Below, piece by piece: positions 1 through 9,330 of a stretch of 64,000 nucleotides of DNA. This DNA comes from JAZDFC01 sp043808235 (GTDB lineage: Bacteria; Bacteroidota; Ignavibacteria; Ignavibacteriales; Melioribacteraceae): the NCBI GenBank assembly GCA_043808235.1, contig JAZDFC010000019.1, positions 1 through 64,000 of the forward strand. Direction: 5' to 3'. The translations under genes and the position numbers were made by a program. Under the pieces are notes generated by a model. That model made no database searches and was not told the origin of the DNA. It was given only the letters and a program-made list of their open reading frames with translations. Position 1 is the stretch's first letter. Each line of letters begins with the position of its first letter.

Positions 1-1987
1 CAACATGTGCAATATAGTTTCCTTCTTCAACTTTATAACTCATTGATGATTCATCAAAATAATAAAGTTCATTCGGTGTGATTTCAAAGTCCACCGTTTT
101 GGTTTCACCGGGAAGCAGAGAAATTTTTTCGAAACCTTTCAATTCTTTTTTCGGACGGTAAACAACCGGGTTCTCCTTTAACAAATATAACTGTGCAACT
201 TCCTCGCCTTCAACATTTCCGGTATTTGTAACATCCGCGCTTACTGTGATTATTTCGCCAACCTGACTTATTGATGGAGTGATTATTAAATTTGAGTATG
301 AAAAAGTTGTATAGCTTAAACCAAATCCAAAAGGAAATTGCGGTTCGTAATTCATTTCATCAAACCATCGGTACCCGCATCCGTAGTCGTCAGTAAAATC
401 ATTGTTGAGTGGTTGAAGCTGCGAATCGGATACAGGCATCGTTACCGGTAATTTTCCTGAAGGATTATAAAGCCCGAATAAAACTTCGGCAATAGCATTG
501 CCGCCTTCCTGACCCGGATAGAAAGCGTAAAGCAATCCTTTGATGTTATTAATGAAATCATTTACTCCGCAAATTCCGCCGCTAATTAAAACAACAATTA
601 CATTTTCATTCACTGCGGCAAGCTGATTAATCAATTCAATTTGTTTACCCGGCAGATTAATTGACCCGCCAACGCGATCTAATCCTTCTCCTTCCTGAGT
701 TTGATCGAGTCCGCCGAAAAATATAACTACATCTGCTGCTTCTGCGGCGTTACGTGCGGCAGTGAATCCGGAAACACTGCTCGAATTTATATCGCAGCCC
801 TTAGCATAAATAATTTTTGCTGAGCCGACAATTTCTTCAACCCCTTGCATTGGCGTGATTGTATAAAACGGAGTTACATAACCGCTTCCCGTTCCATCCA
901 ACTGCATTACAGCAGCGTTGGGTCCAATCACTGCAATTTTAGTAATTTGATTATTGTTGAGCGGCAAAATGTTATCGGAGTTTTTAAGAAGGACAATACT
1001 TTTCTTTCCAGCTTCTCGGCATAAAATTTTATGTTCGTCACTATTCAAGTCATCGGGATTTGCAACCGGGAGAAAATCCATCACACCGGAAAAATATTTT
1101 GTTCTTAACACACGCCGCACTGCATCGTTAATTGTTGATATCGATACAGCTCCGTTATTAACGAGATTAGCTAAATCATTTTTATAATTATCCGAACCCA
1201 TACAAATGTCGCAGCCGGCTTCTATTGCTTTTTCCGTATTCCAGATTGCGCCCCAATCGCTTACAACATAAAATGGAAATCCCCATCGTTCACGGAGAAT
1301 CTCCGTCAGCAGATTTCTGCTTTCGGAAGCTTTATCTCCGTTGATTAAATTGTACGCGCTCATTATCGATAGCGAACCGCAATCTTGCAGCGATGTTCGA
1401 AAATTCAATCCATAATGTTCCATCAGTAATCTTTGCGTAATAATCACGTTGTTGGTGTGCCTGGTAGCTTGATTGTTTTTGCAATTGAAATGTTTTATTG
1501 TTCCGATAATAGGAGATGTTTGAACACCTTTTAATGCTGCGCTCGTAATCTTAGTATTCAGATAGGGATCTTCACCGCCGCTTTCGGGGCTTCTTCCGTT
1601 ACGCGGATCGCGAGTTAAATCCATGCACGGTCCAAGCGCCTGGCTTCTGCCTTTTGTTCGGAATTCTTTCCCCATTGCAATTCCAACTCGCTCAATCAAT
1701 TCAATGTCCCACGTGGCAGCCATCGAAATTCCCACAGGAAATGAAGTCGCCATTCCCATGCGAACACCATGCGGTCCGTCTGCCATAAATAATCCGGGGA
1801 TACCCAAGCGAATATTTTCTTCCGTGTTCATCGATCCTTCTTGATTTAACTGCAGAATTTTTTCCTGAAGCGTCATCTGCGAAATTAAATCAGTAATCCT
1901 TTCTTCGACTGATTGTGCATTTGAGTTTGATATAAAAAATAAGATGATGACTATTACAATGAAAATTACTTTTTTGAATGCTGACAT
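1..1987 (-). CDS. Secreted glycoside hydrolase family 3 (beta-glucosidase-like), 3' end outside window
   Basis: Likely cleaves terminal beta-linked glucose or a related sugar from oligosaccharides outside the inner membrane. Reading from the ATG at 1987, 662 codons stay open to the left edge, so the C-terminus is missing; family members are usually about 720-790 residues. Residues 1-25 form a signal peptide ending SNSNAQ. The TIM barrel is visible as GIPGLFMADGPHG (about 62-74) and the nucleophile motif VVSDWG, with Asp244 as the expected catalytic Asp. The alpha/beta sandwich domain starts near KIAVIGPNAA (about 345), and a fibronectin-like domain has begun by about 590. There is no good Shine-Dalgarno. 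The next gene upstream on this strand is a type IX-secreted protein 337 bases away. The family call is firm; the exact sugar is not. Confidence 0.93.
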   Translation of the reverse strand, partial: MSAFKKVIFIVIVIILFFISNSNAQSVEERITDLISQMTLQEKILQLNQEGSMNTEENIRLGIPGLFMADGPHGVRMGMATSFPVGISMAATWDIELIERVGIAMGKEFRTKGRSQALGPCMDLTRDPRNGRSPESGGEDPYLNTKITSAALKGVQTSPIIGTIKHFNCKNNQATRHTNNVIITQRLLMEHYGLNFRTSLQDCGSLSIMSAYNLINGDKASESRNLLTEILRERWGFPFYVVSDWGAIWNTEKAIEAGCDICMGSDNYKNDLANLVNNGAVSISTINDAVRRVLRTKYFSGVMDFLPVANPDDLNSDEHKILCREAGKKSIVLLKNSDNILPLNNNQITKIAVIGPNAAVMQLDGTGSGYVTPFYTITPMQGVEEIVGSAKIIYAKGCDINSSSVSGFTAARNAAEAADVVIFFGGLDQTQEGEGLDRVGGSINLPGKQIELINQLAAVNENVIVVLISGGICGVNDFINNIKGLLYAFYPGQEGGNAIAEVLFGLYNPSGKLPVTMPVSDSQLQPLNNDFTDDYGCGYRWFDEMNYEPQFPFGFGLSYTTFSYSNLIITPSISQVGEIITVSADVTNTGNVEGEEVAQLYLLKENPVVYRPKKELKGFEKISLLPGETKTVDFEITPNELYYFDESSMSYKVEEGNYIAHV

Positions 1988-2093
1988 ATTGCGCTCATTA
2001 AATTGTTGAAAAGGGAATCACATCACCAAATTAGCAATTAAAAAATTATTAATCATCTGTACGGAAGGATGTGAAGAAAAGATAATAAGGGCC

Positions 2094-2201
2094 GCTCTAA
2101 AAACCAATTATTTTAAAAATAGCACACATGACCCGTCTTGCGCCGGGCAGGTAAACGCAGATTAAACAGATTTTCGCAGATTATTATTGAGTTTTTAGAG
2201 C
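2094..2201. repeat. Composite inverted-repeat element in the 1988-2324 intergenic gap
   Basis: GCTCTAAAAAC (2094-2104) and GTTTTTAGAGC (2191-2201) are perfect 11-base inverted ends. They enclose a CGCAGATTAAACAGATT-type word (about 2155-2171) followed by a partial copy. A second, imperfect hairpin, ACCGGG...CCCGGT, follows at 2218-2250. I see no gene in this 337-base gap. It looks like a dispersed intergenic element; that reading is an inference because only one copy is in the window. Confidence 0.5.
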
Positions 2202-2324
2202 AGCACAGAAATTAATAACCGGGCAAGAATTCAAAGAATCCATACCCGGTAATCGCCTAACCAATTTTATAAAGACCGGAAAACAAAACCGGCAATATTT
2301 ATCAGAACAAAAATTTTCGGCTGG

Positions 2325-4157
2325 TTATTTTATGAGCAACATTTTTTTCGTCTGATAAAACTCGCCGGCTCTCAAGGAGTAGAAATAAATTCCGCTTGGC
2401 AATGAATAATTAAGAATGCTGAATGTAGAATGATGAATGCCTGCATTTTGAAATTCATCAACAAGAGTAACGACTTCTCTTCCAAGCATATCAAATACTT
2501 TTAATGATACTTGACTGTTTACTGACAACTGATAACTGATAACTGTTGTTGGATTAAACGGGTTGGGATAATTTTGACTCAGTTCGAATTCAACAGGTGT
2601 ATTGCCGACTTCAATTTCTATTTCATTCGAATATGTGAAGTTCCCATCGATATCAATTTGTTTCAATCGGTACAGAACAAGATCAAGATCAGGATCAGGA
2701 TTAAGAACAAGATTATCGTTGAAAAAATACTGCCTTGTTGAATTACTGTTGCCGTTTCCTTTCACAAAACCGAGCGTTTCCCAGCTCGCACTGAGCGAAT
2801 GCGAAATGCCTATATTATCATTGGGATTCTTCGCTCCGCTCAGAATTTCGCTTCGCTCAACTTCAAATCCATAATTGTTAACTTCGGTAGCAGTCGCCCA
2901 ATTAAGAATTACTTTGTTATTTTGAAGCGATGCGCAGAAAGATTGCATCTCAACAGGCAGCATGTTTTCTCCAGTCGAACCGATTGCGAATTCACCGAGA
3001 CCTGAAAGATTATTAGCGCGGATATGTGTAGCATCAACAAGAGTAAAATCATTGTGGACGGACCATGAGCCGCTGCTGTTCGTCCTTTTTAAAATCCTCA
3101 AATTGGCTGTGTTCGAAATTCCGGTAATATCCGAAATATCAAACGTAACATTCATCGTAAATGATTCCAGTGTTGTTCCCAATTGCCAATAGAGTTGAGT
3201 GCAAATTTTATCGATGCCGGATGGCGCCGAACCACCGGGATCGGTCATAATTTGATTTGCCAAAACTGTTCTCATACCACCGTGTCCCGAAGTTGATGAA
3301 ATAATATTATAACTCACATCCGATCCTGGAATATCAACGGTTGAATTCAGCTTGCTCATTTTTGCAATAATTACATTTGCAAAACCAAGATTCTCAATAA
3401 ATAACGTTGGTTTTACTTTTATGTCGAAATCAAAATTTCCGTATGTGCCTTGAATTACTGCACTAATGGTTGAAATATCAAAATCGAGTTGACCGGTATT
3501 ATGCGGATCGAATTCATTTTCCCAAGCGTCAACACTGTTGGCTCTGTCAATTACACCCCAGCCGCTGCCGGTTACCGCCTCACCGGAACCAACATCATGA
3601 GTAAATGCACCGGCGCCAAAGATTGAATTCATTTGAACTGCCGTGGGATATGGAGTTGAAACTGATAATCGGCAATTTGTAGCTCTTAATACTAAATTTA
3701 CACCGTCCCAAATTTCGCCAATCCCACCAACATACATCCTTTCATCCCCGGCCTGACCATGAATTGCCCAATTATTATTTGCGTTAATTGTATTAAAATG
3801 ATTGAAACCATTCAGACTGAAGTTGTAAAGTTTCAGAGTGATTCCGCCAACGTCATTAATCACAAGAGTATTTTCATTTGTGCAGGCACCGCTGGATGTT
3901 CCGGCTACCCATGTAAATGTGCGGTATGCAAAGTTATGGTAATCATCAGATACTCCGTATGTGAAAGGACTTCCGTCATCTGTTATTAAATTTGGATTAT
4001 CATCGCTGTCGAACATCCAGTTGCATTCGGCCGGGCCTGCGAGCAAATCATTCACGTGAAATGTGATATCGGGCTGAGCTGCTGTTTTCGATTGAAAAAT
4101 TATCAGCGATATTAAAATCAATTGTGCTGTGAATAAATAGTAATTCTTCGTTTTCAT
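2325..4157 (-). CDS. Secreted protein with type IX (Por) C-terminal sorting domain, function unknown
   Basis: A 610-residue exported protein. Residues 1-28 are a signal peptide ending KTAAQ. I recognise no catalytic motif in about 30-400, which is rich in Asn, Gly and Thr and looks all-beta. Residues about 405-515 form the fibronectin-like module (VILNWATATEVNNYGFEVER) that usually precedes the sorting domain in this group. The last 85 or so residues are the sorting domain with NYPNPFNPTT and a final KKMLLIK. In this family the C-terminal domain directs crossing of the outer membrane through the type IX machinery, which is not in the window. The start has AGGAG seven bases upstream. It lies 18 bases after the 1247-residue gene, so the two are probably cotranscribed. 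Two simple DNA repeats (about 2514-2545 and 2672-2716) are translated within the C-terminal modules. Confidence 0.85.
   Translation of the reverse strand: MKTKNYYLFTAQLILISLIIFQSKTAAQPDITFHVNDLLAGPAECNWMFDSDDNPNLITDDGSPFTYGVSDDYHNFAYRTFTWVAGTSSGACTNENTLVINDVGGITLKLYNFSLNGFNHFNTINANNNWAIHGQAGDERMYVGGIGEIWDGVNLVLRATNCRLSVSTPYPTAVQMNSIFGAGAFTHDVGSGEAVTGSGWGVIDRANSVDAWENEFDPHNTGQLDFDISTISAVIQGTYGNFDFDIKVKPTLFIENLGFANVIIAKMSKLNSTVDIPGSDVSYNIISSTSGHGGMRTVLANQIMTDPGGSAPSGIDKICTQLYWQLGTTLESFTMNVTFDISDITGISNTANLRILKRTNSSGSWSVHNDFTLVDATHIRANNLSGLGEFAIGSTGENMLPVEMQSFCASLQNNKVILNWATATEVNNYGFEVERSEILSGAKNPNDNIGISHSLSASWETLGFVKGNGNSNSTRQYFFNDNLVLNPDPDLDLVLYRLKQIDIDGNFTYSNEIEIEVGNTPVEFELSQNYPNPFNPTTVISYQLSVNSQVSLKVFDMLGREVVTLVDEFQNAGIHHSTFSILNYSLPSGIYFYSLRAGEFYQTKKMLLIK
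2672..2716. repeat. Hexamer-like simple repeat inside a coding region (Asp-X run)
   Basis: Degenerate AAGATC/AGGATC hexamers, bracketed by AAGAACAAG words, lie inside the C-terminal fibronectin-like module of the 2325-4157 protein. They are translated as alternating Asp-containing residues (NPDPDLDLVL), at the spot where the 1247-residue neighbour has a different Asp-Tyr run. The same AAGAACAAGA word occurs in an intergenic inverted repeat at 16592-16646. Confidence 0.6.
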
Positions 4158-4175
4158 TTTTAACTCCTGATTTAA

Positions 4176-7100
4176 TTATTTCACTAAAATCATTTTGTGA
4201 ACGGCAGAATTATTTCTACCGGGGCCTTTTTCAATTATATCCATTTTATAGAAGTACACTCCGCTGCTGAGACTCGCACCGTTAAATTCCACTTCATATT
4301 TACCGGGAGCTTTATGCTCATTAACCAACTCAGCGACCTCACAACCGAGCACATCGTAAATTTTTAATATGACTAATTGTAGAGACGCGGCACCCGTCAA
4401 TTGCCGGGCAAGTTGCCCCGTCTCTACGACCGTGGGGATGGAATATTTTATTGTTGTTGTTGGATTAAACGGGTTGGGATAATTTTGATACAGCTCGAAT
4501 TTTGTTGGTAAAGACATTGCATCCGACATCTCAACAATAACTATATGAGAATAAGTGAATGACCCATCGGTGTCAATCTGTTTTAATCTATAATGTAAGT
4601 CATAATCCTGATCATAATCGTAATCATAATCTGTAAAAGAATATTCTTTCGGCGAATTTCTGTTACCACATCCCTCAACAAATCCAACAGTCTCCCAATT
4701 TTGTTTTTCACTGCCAAATGCCAGCTGCATGCTGCTAACTGATTTCTCGATTTCAAATCCATAATTATTTACCTCGGTGACTGTATTCCATTTCAATAGA
4801 ATTTCTGAACCATTAATACTTGCTGAAAAATTTTGCAGCTCGACGGGTAAAGGGGAAGTTTGATCGGTTAAGGTAAACTGTGAGAACGATGTCAATCCAT
4901 TTACTGTGACTGTGTTATTTGCGGTATTCACAACAGCGTCGGAAAGAAACTGCCAACTGCCGCCGTCGCGTTTTGCGATTTTTATATTGCTCTCCGAAGA
5001 AATTGTACCAAGCTGACTTTCAGCATAATTTAACGAGAGGTTATACGTAAAACCTGCCCCGCCGGTTGGAGTTATTTCCCAATAACAATTGCTATAATTA
5101 CCGTATAAATCGCCAGGTGGCTGCGTTCCCGTAAAATATTTTAAATTGATTGCTGAGGGGACAGTTCCGTTTGCGCCCCAGGCAATATTTCCGATTGGTT
5201 GACCACCGAATAAATATGTACTGGTTGTACTATTTGCCGGTGCGCTATTTGGAGAAGCCGGAGGCGGATCGGATGAAGGATCAAATTCATCGGCTCCAAT
5301 ATCCGTGCATCCGCCTGCGACGAGGGTGCTTCTAACCCAATTATCAAAATCATCATTTATTGAACTAACCGGATAGCCTTTACCATTAACAAACCATGCA
5401 TCGCTATTTGCAGTGGGTACATGTAAATTCCCGGAAGATATTTCTTGAAATAAATTTGCGGAACTAAGTTTATCACTCGTGTTGCTAAGGCTGTTATAAT
5501 CACCGTCCGAAGAGGTTTTCCATTCTTCAAAAGTTTGAGAAGTCGAATTCCATCTTCCGATGGTTGAGGAATTCGCAGAGACAAGTAAATTATAATTGGA
5601 TGAAGTTAAGCTCCAATTAAAATTTGGTGATGAAAATGTATTCCCAATAGTGTAATGATTACCGCTTCCGCCTGTGCGCTCGTTGTACAATATATTATTG
5701 AGAAGTCTAACTACACCGTAACTGCTGCGCACAAAAGCATAACTGTCATTTGACCCGCTTGTATTTGTGCCGCCAATGTAAACCGAATTGTAATAAAAAT
5801 TGTAGGTGCCGAGTTCAACAGTTTCGATACCTTTAACTTGTACGCTGTTTCCGCAGTCGGTGCCAAGTGATATGAAATTATTTATAATATCTCCTTGCCC
5901 ATCTCTAAATTTAATTCCAGTGATGGAAGCAGTGGAGGAACCGATATTGAAATTTGCGATTTTATTTTTTTCAACGAGACTGCCGCTTGGTTCGTTGAGA
6001 TAAATCCCGGTAAAATTAAAATTGCCGGATGAAACCGTCCATGTGCCGCCGCAGTTATTTGAACTTCCTCCGATTGAATTTCCACTAATAATAAAATTAG
6101 CGCTGTAATGAGCTGTGTAATCGATAGTAATCCCGTAATGATAATTAGCTGTGACGCTGTAACTTGAAGCTGAGGTTTGATAAATGCTGTTCCCGGTAAT
6201 TATCCAATCGGAATTACCCGAAGCCAATTTTATTCCGCATGTTGATGAAGTTGACGATGAAGAAATATAAAAATCATTGATATTATTGTTTCGCACTGTG
6301 TTGTATTTATTGCCGCATGATCCGATACTGCCGCTAGAATAAATCCCGTTAGCGGATTTTTTATTACAATTGATGTTGCAGTTCTCTATCGTGTTATACC
6401 TCTGTCCGTATTTGAATGAAGCTACATTGGTGCTCGTAAAATCAACAACTCCGCCGGAGGTTGATGGATTATCGGCTTTCAAATTGCAGTATCTGATTTG
6501 ATTATGAGAGGCATCATTATAAAATCTAACAGCTGTATTGCCGGATGCATTTGTGTTTTCGATGGTTAATTCAATATTCGAACCCGCGCCGCCCGGTCTT
6601 CCATCAATAATAATGTATTTGCAATTATACATTTCGATTGTCGGTGAATTGTCAGATGAAGTGATATTTAAATTGGTAGCATTTGCAGCGGGACGGATTG
6701 TAATTGTTTTATCCGCTGAAGCGCCGAGATCGGAAATATTAATCGGGAAACCCCACTCTGCCGACGAATTGTAATCACTTTTTAATTCTAAAATTAGATG
6801 ACCGGATAATCCGTTCTGCGAAACATACCACAACGCTTCGTAGATACATGAGTAATCGCGCGGATTTGAACTGCCGATAACCTTCACTTCGCTCATTGTG
6901 CCGGTTGATGTTGATTGACTGCCTGTTGCCGCCGATGAACTGAGCATCTCCCGTGTACTGTATACTTTCCAATAATGAGTGATACCGGTTTCGAGTTCCT
7001 CTATTGTTGTGTTGGTTGCATTTGCAGATGCGCTTTTTATGTATTCGAAATTAGCATTATCAATTGAGTGATAGATAACAAACGCTGATTCGTTATTACT

Positions 7101-7919
7101 ATTGTCTGTCCAGTTCAGCCTCATGCTTGTAATGGTTACATTTGTAAATGTTAGATTTGACGGTGCGTTTGGAGTTGACGGCGAAAATCTATATATCTGT
7201 CCCGTTGCCGGTTTTGTATTAAGGTTTGTTGTCTCGGTAGTAGAACTGACACCCGGCGAAGGGCCTGTTCCATCAAGCGAGAGAAAATATCCTTCGTCGG
7301 TACTTTTAGCAGTAATTCCTATCGAAGCGCTTCCGGAAGAAACAGCGCCCGCTTCCTGCCGGTAAATGAATTCAATTTTACCATCGGCTTCATAAAGTTT
7401 TACCTGGAATGAAATAACAGATTGGTTCGCAGTTTTATTCCACTGCCAGTTCAGCCATTCGAATGTGAAAACGCGGTTGGGATAAACTCCGGAAGTTTTA
7501 TAAGAAGCTTTCGATGTGGAAGTTTCGCTAATATTGCCGTCAAGGTCATCCCACAAAGGAGCGATTACAGGGCGCCCATCACCGGTTGAGTGGTCAGCGC
7601 CGAAAAGATCATTTGTCCACACGGCACCGGAATAAAGATTATCAAAGGAGAGATACCCGTTCGAACAAGCGAAAAGTTCGGTGTACCGTGAGCCGATATA
7701 CCAAAAGTCAAACCCGATTGGGATTGCGCCCGAAAGCATATCATCCGCCTCGATAAATTCAACTTCGGTTGCGCCGGATAACTGTTCGAAAGATCCGGCT
7801 GCGGAAACAAATTGATAGTTAGTAATAGATTGAGGATAAGTAACAGAATAAATAAATAAGAAAAGGAGAGAGAAAAAAATCACCATTAAAAATGCGCTTG
7901 CGGTAAAAGTATTTTTCAT
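4176..7919 (-). CDS. Large secreted beta-helix/fibronectin protein with type IX sorting domain
   Basis: A 1247-residue surface or released protein. Residues 1-30 are a signal peptide ending TYPQS. About 35-250 is a beta-sandwich-like domain containing GFDFWYIGSRYTELFACSNG. About 255-345 is a fibronectin type III domain (APSNLTFTNVTITSMRLNWT). About 350-880 is Asn/Ser/Gly-rich with repeated NTI, NSI and GNSI turns, as expected of a right-handed parallel beta-helix. About 1065-1165 is a second fibronectin-like module, and the end is a sorting domain with NYPNPFNPTT. A palindromic repeat is translated inside the sorting domain (4379-4427) and a GATTAT-type run just before it (4599-4631). The Shine-Dalgarno is weak. 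Beta-helix proteins of this kind often bind or cleave polysaccharide, but no catalytic residues can be named here. Confidence 0.85.
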   Translation of the reverse strand: MKNTFTASAFLMVIFFSLLFLFIYSVTYPQSITNYQFVSAAGSFEQLSGATEVEFIEADDMLSGAIPIGFDFWYIGSRYTELFACSNGYLSFDNLYSGAVWTNDLFGADHSTGDGRPVIAPLWDDLDGNISETSTSKASYKTSGVYPNRVFTFEWLNWQWNKTANQSVISFQVKLYEADGKIEFIYRQEAGAVSSGSASIGITAKSTDEGYFLSLDGTGPSPGVSSTTETTNLNTKPATGQIYRFSPSTPNAPSNLTFTNVTITSMRLNWTDNSNNESAFVIYHSIDNANFEYIKSASANATNTTIEELETGITHYWKVYSTREMLSSSAATGSQSTSTGTMSEVKVIGSSNPRDYSCIYEALWYVSQNGLSGHLILELKSDYNSSAEWGFPINISDLGASADKTITIRPAANATNLNITSSDNSPTIEMYNCKYIIIDGRPGGAGSNIELTIENTNASGNTAVRFYNDASHNQIRYCNLKADNPSTSGGVVDFTSTNVASFKYGQRYNTIENCNINCNKKSANGIYSSGSIGSCGNKYNTVRNNNINDFYISSSSTSSTCGIKLASGNSDWIITGNSIYQTSASSYSVTANYHYGITIDYTAHYSANFIISGNSIGGSSNNCGGTWTVSSGNFNFTGIYLNEPSGSLVEKNKIANFNIGSSTASITGIKFRDGQGDIINNFISLGTDCGNSVQVKGIETVELGTYNFYYNSVYIGGTNTSGSNDSYAFVRSSYGVVRLLNNILYNERTGGSGNHYTIGNTFSSPNFNWSLTSSNYNLLVSANSSTIGRWNSTSQTFEEWKTSSDGDYNSLSNTSDKLSSANLFQEISSGNLHVPTANSDAWFVNGKGYPVSSINDDFDNWVRSTLVAGGCTDIGADEFDPSSDPPPASPNSAPANSTTSTYLFGGQPIGNIAWGANGTVPSAINLKYFTGTQPPGDLYGNYSNCYWEITPTGGAGFTYNLSLNYAESQLGTISSESNIKIAKRDGGSWQFLSDAVVNTANNTVTVNGLTSFSQFTLTDQTSPLPVELQNFSASINGSEILLKWNTVTEVNNYGFEIEKSVSSMQLAFGSEKQNWETVGFVEGCGNRNSPKEYSFTDYDYDYDQDYDLHYRLKQIDTDGSFTYSHIVIVEMSDAMSLPTKFELYQNYPNPFNPTTTIKYSIPTVVETGQLARQLTGAASLQLVILKIYDVLGCEVAELVNEHKAPGKYEVEFNGASLSSGVYFYKMDIIEKGPGRNNSAVHKMILVK
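4379..4427. repeat. GTAGAGAC-type palindromic element translated inside a sorting domain
   Basis: GTAGAGACG (4379-4387) pairs with CGTCTCTAC (4419-4427), with GGGCAA/TTGCCC-type inner pairing between them. On the coding (minus) strand it is translated as part of ETGQLARQLTGAASLQ. That sits between the IKYSIPTVV strand and the LKIYDVLG strand of the sorting domain, where the other three type IX proteins in the window have only a few residues. A second member of the same family is intergenic at 25689-25712. Confidence 0.7.
4599..4631. repeat. GATTAT-type simple repeat encoding an Asp-Tyr run
   Basis: Thirty-three bases on the minus strand read as near-perfect GAT-TAT hexamers and encode DYDYDYDQDYD in the linker just before the HYRLKQIDTDG strand of the 1247-residue type IX protein. 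The corresponding linker of the neighbouring protein (2325-4157) carries a different Asp-X repeat. Confidence 0.6.
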
Positions 7920-8232
7920 ATTGCGGTCCGGATTTTTTTATTAAAACCGGGTGCAATTTCTTCTTAATAGTAAAGATTAAAAACCCCATGAAGATGTAGG
8001 TAGGGAAGGATAGTGATGACTGTCATGAGAGTTTTTAATGAAAATGTTTGTAACTCATAAAATATTTAGACTTTCCTTTCTGACGGTTCTTTATCTTCTG
8101 TGAATATTATTCATGTTTGCACATATCAGCTTATCAATCAAATAGTGAAAGTAGATTTACTTTTTGTTAACTTAGATTCAGTGAATGGAAGAATTGTGAT
8201 AAAGAAAATCAGTATTATACTTTGAAGAAATT

Positions 8233-8349
8233 GGTTTTCGGTACATTTCTCCATGTACTCGGCAAAACCGAGATCCTTTTAGATTTCTTGGTGACTTTGT
8301 GTCTTCGTGGCAATTTTATTCAACGCCACTAAGGCTCGAAGACACAAAG
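8233..8349. repeat. Two tandem hairpin repeats in the 7920-8459 intergenic gap
   Basis: The first hairpin (8233-8269) has arms GGTTTT..GTACAT and ATGTAC..AAAACC. The second (8295-8349) has the perfect 13-base arms CTTTGTGTCTTCG and CGAAGACACAAAG, with further TGGC/GCCA pairing inside. The rest of this 540-base gap, which separates a divergent gene pair, shows no gene. The second hairpin resembles the widely dispersed intergenic words of this kind seen in many genomes. It is unlikely to be a simple terminator, since no gene ends nearby. Confidence 0.55.
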
Positions 8350-8459
8350 AATTATGCTGGCAAAATAATTATTAAGTCAATTTCTACTTTAATGCAAAAT
8401 CCGAAAACTGATTTATAGTGAGTATATTTTGATGCTTCTGTATTTTGCGGAGGTAAAAT

Positions 8460-8630
8460 ATGAAAAAGAAATTTGATTGCGTCGAGATGAAACATAAAGC
8501 TGCAAGAATTATCCAGACAAAGATTTCGAAAATGTCTTTGGAAGAAGAATTAGAATATTGGAAAGAACAAACAAAAAAAATGACCGCATTGCAGAAAAAG
8601 ATGATTAAAAAGAGGAAAGTGAAAGCTTAG
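8460..8630 (+). CDS. 56-residue hypothetical charged protein
   Basis: ATG at 8460 is preceded by GGAGG six bases upstream, and 56 codons end in TAG at 8628-8630. The protein is very lysine-rich and mostly helical, with KFDCVEMKHKAARIIQTKIS followed by MSLEEELEYWKEQTKKM, and has no signal peptide or membrane segment. The layout (N-terminal KKKFD.V.M.H, then an acidic MSLEEELEYW helix) resembles small bacterial proteins often found beside PIN-type toxins, but no such partner is adjacent, so I do not assign a toxin-antitoxin role. It converges on the response regulator gene at 8645, leaving only 14 bases between the two stops. Confidence 0.7.
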   Translation: MKKKFDCVEMKHKAARIIQTKISKMSLEEELEYWKEQTKKMTALQKKMIKKRKVKA

Positions 8631-8644
8631 TATCTCGCGAATGT

Positions 8645-9304
8645 TTATATCTCCCCCAACAACGATTTTGAAATGACCGCCGCTTTACAATTCACATGCA
8701 GCTTCCTATATATATTTTTTATATGAAAACGCACTGTCTCAATCGATACCTTGTTAGCAGACGCTATCATTTTATAACTCAATCCGTCCACAAGTCCGGC
8801 TACTATCTTTTTCTCTGTCTCGGTAAGTGGATTCAACTGGGGTTTAATTTTCGGCGGATTAAAATGGTCAATCACTTTACGGGCAATTAATGGTGACATC
8901 GGCGCGCCGCCGCGGTAGACTTCCTCAATTGCGTCTTTAATTTTTGGGAAAGGAGTGTTTTTAATTAGATATCCCGTTGCGCCTTCGCATAAAGCCTGGA
9001 AAATTTTCGCGTTGTCTTCGTAAACCGTGAGAATAATAATGTTTATTTCCGGGTATTTCTCTTTAATGAATTTGATTCCGGATAATCCGCTCATCCCGGG
9101 CAAACCGATATCGAGTAGAAGAATATCGGGCGGAAATTCCAATGGACAGCATGCGAGGAAATTCTCAATAGAATCAACTGCCGTTTTGCATATCATTCCC
9201 GGCTGCGAATCGAGGAAGGATTGAAGCCCTTCTCTTATATCGGTTATATCTTCTATAATAGCTATTGAAATCACTTTATTAAAATATTTATCAGCCGCGA
9301 TCAT
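8645..9304 (-). CDS. NarL/LuxR-family response regulator
   Basis: A 219-residue DNA-binding response regulator. The receiver domain spans about 12-130 with acidic residues in IIEDITD, the phosphoacceptor Asp65 in LLLDIGLPG, Thr about 93 and Lys about 114 (YLIKN). The LuxR-type helix-turn-helix spans about 155-215 (LTETEKKIVAGLVDGLSYKM, then SIETVRFHIKNIYRKL). It lies 135 bases downstream of the propeller histidine kinase on the same strand and is almost certainly its partner. Between them is a low-complexity inverted repeat. Targets are unknown. The conserved GDPALRP-like promoter contacts of other regulators are not visible. Confidence 0.92.
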   Translation of the reverse strand: MIAADKYFNKVISIAIIEDITDIREGLQSFLDSQPGMICKTAVDSIENFLACCPLEFPPDILLLDIGLPGMSGLSGIKFIKEKYPEINIIILTVYEDNAKIFQALCEGATGYLIKNTPFPKIKDAIEEVYRGGAPMSPLIARKVIDHFNPPKIKPQLNPLTETEKKIVAGLVDGLSYKMIASANKVSIETVRFHIKNIYRKLHVNCKAAVISKSLLGEI

Positions 9305-9330
9305 TGCTACCCCATAAAGATGTGGTTAGA

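Noticed and set aside
954..1187. Plus-strand frames opposite the GH3 gene
   Set aside because: They mirror the GH3 reading frame, which is continuous with all family motifs.
8295..8349. Terminator for the 56-residue gene or the large surface gene
   Set aside because: It lies upstream of both divergent genes, not after any stop.
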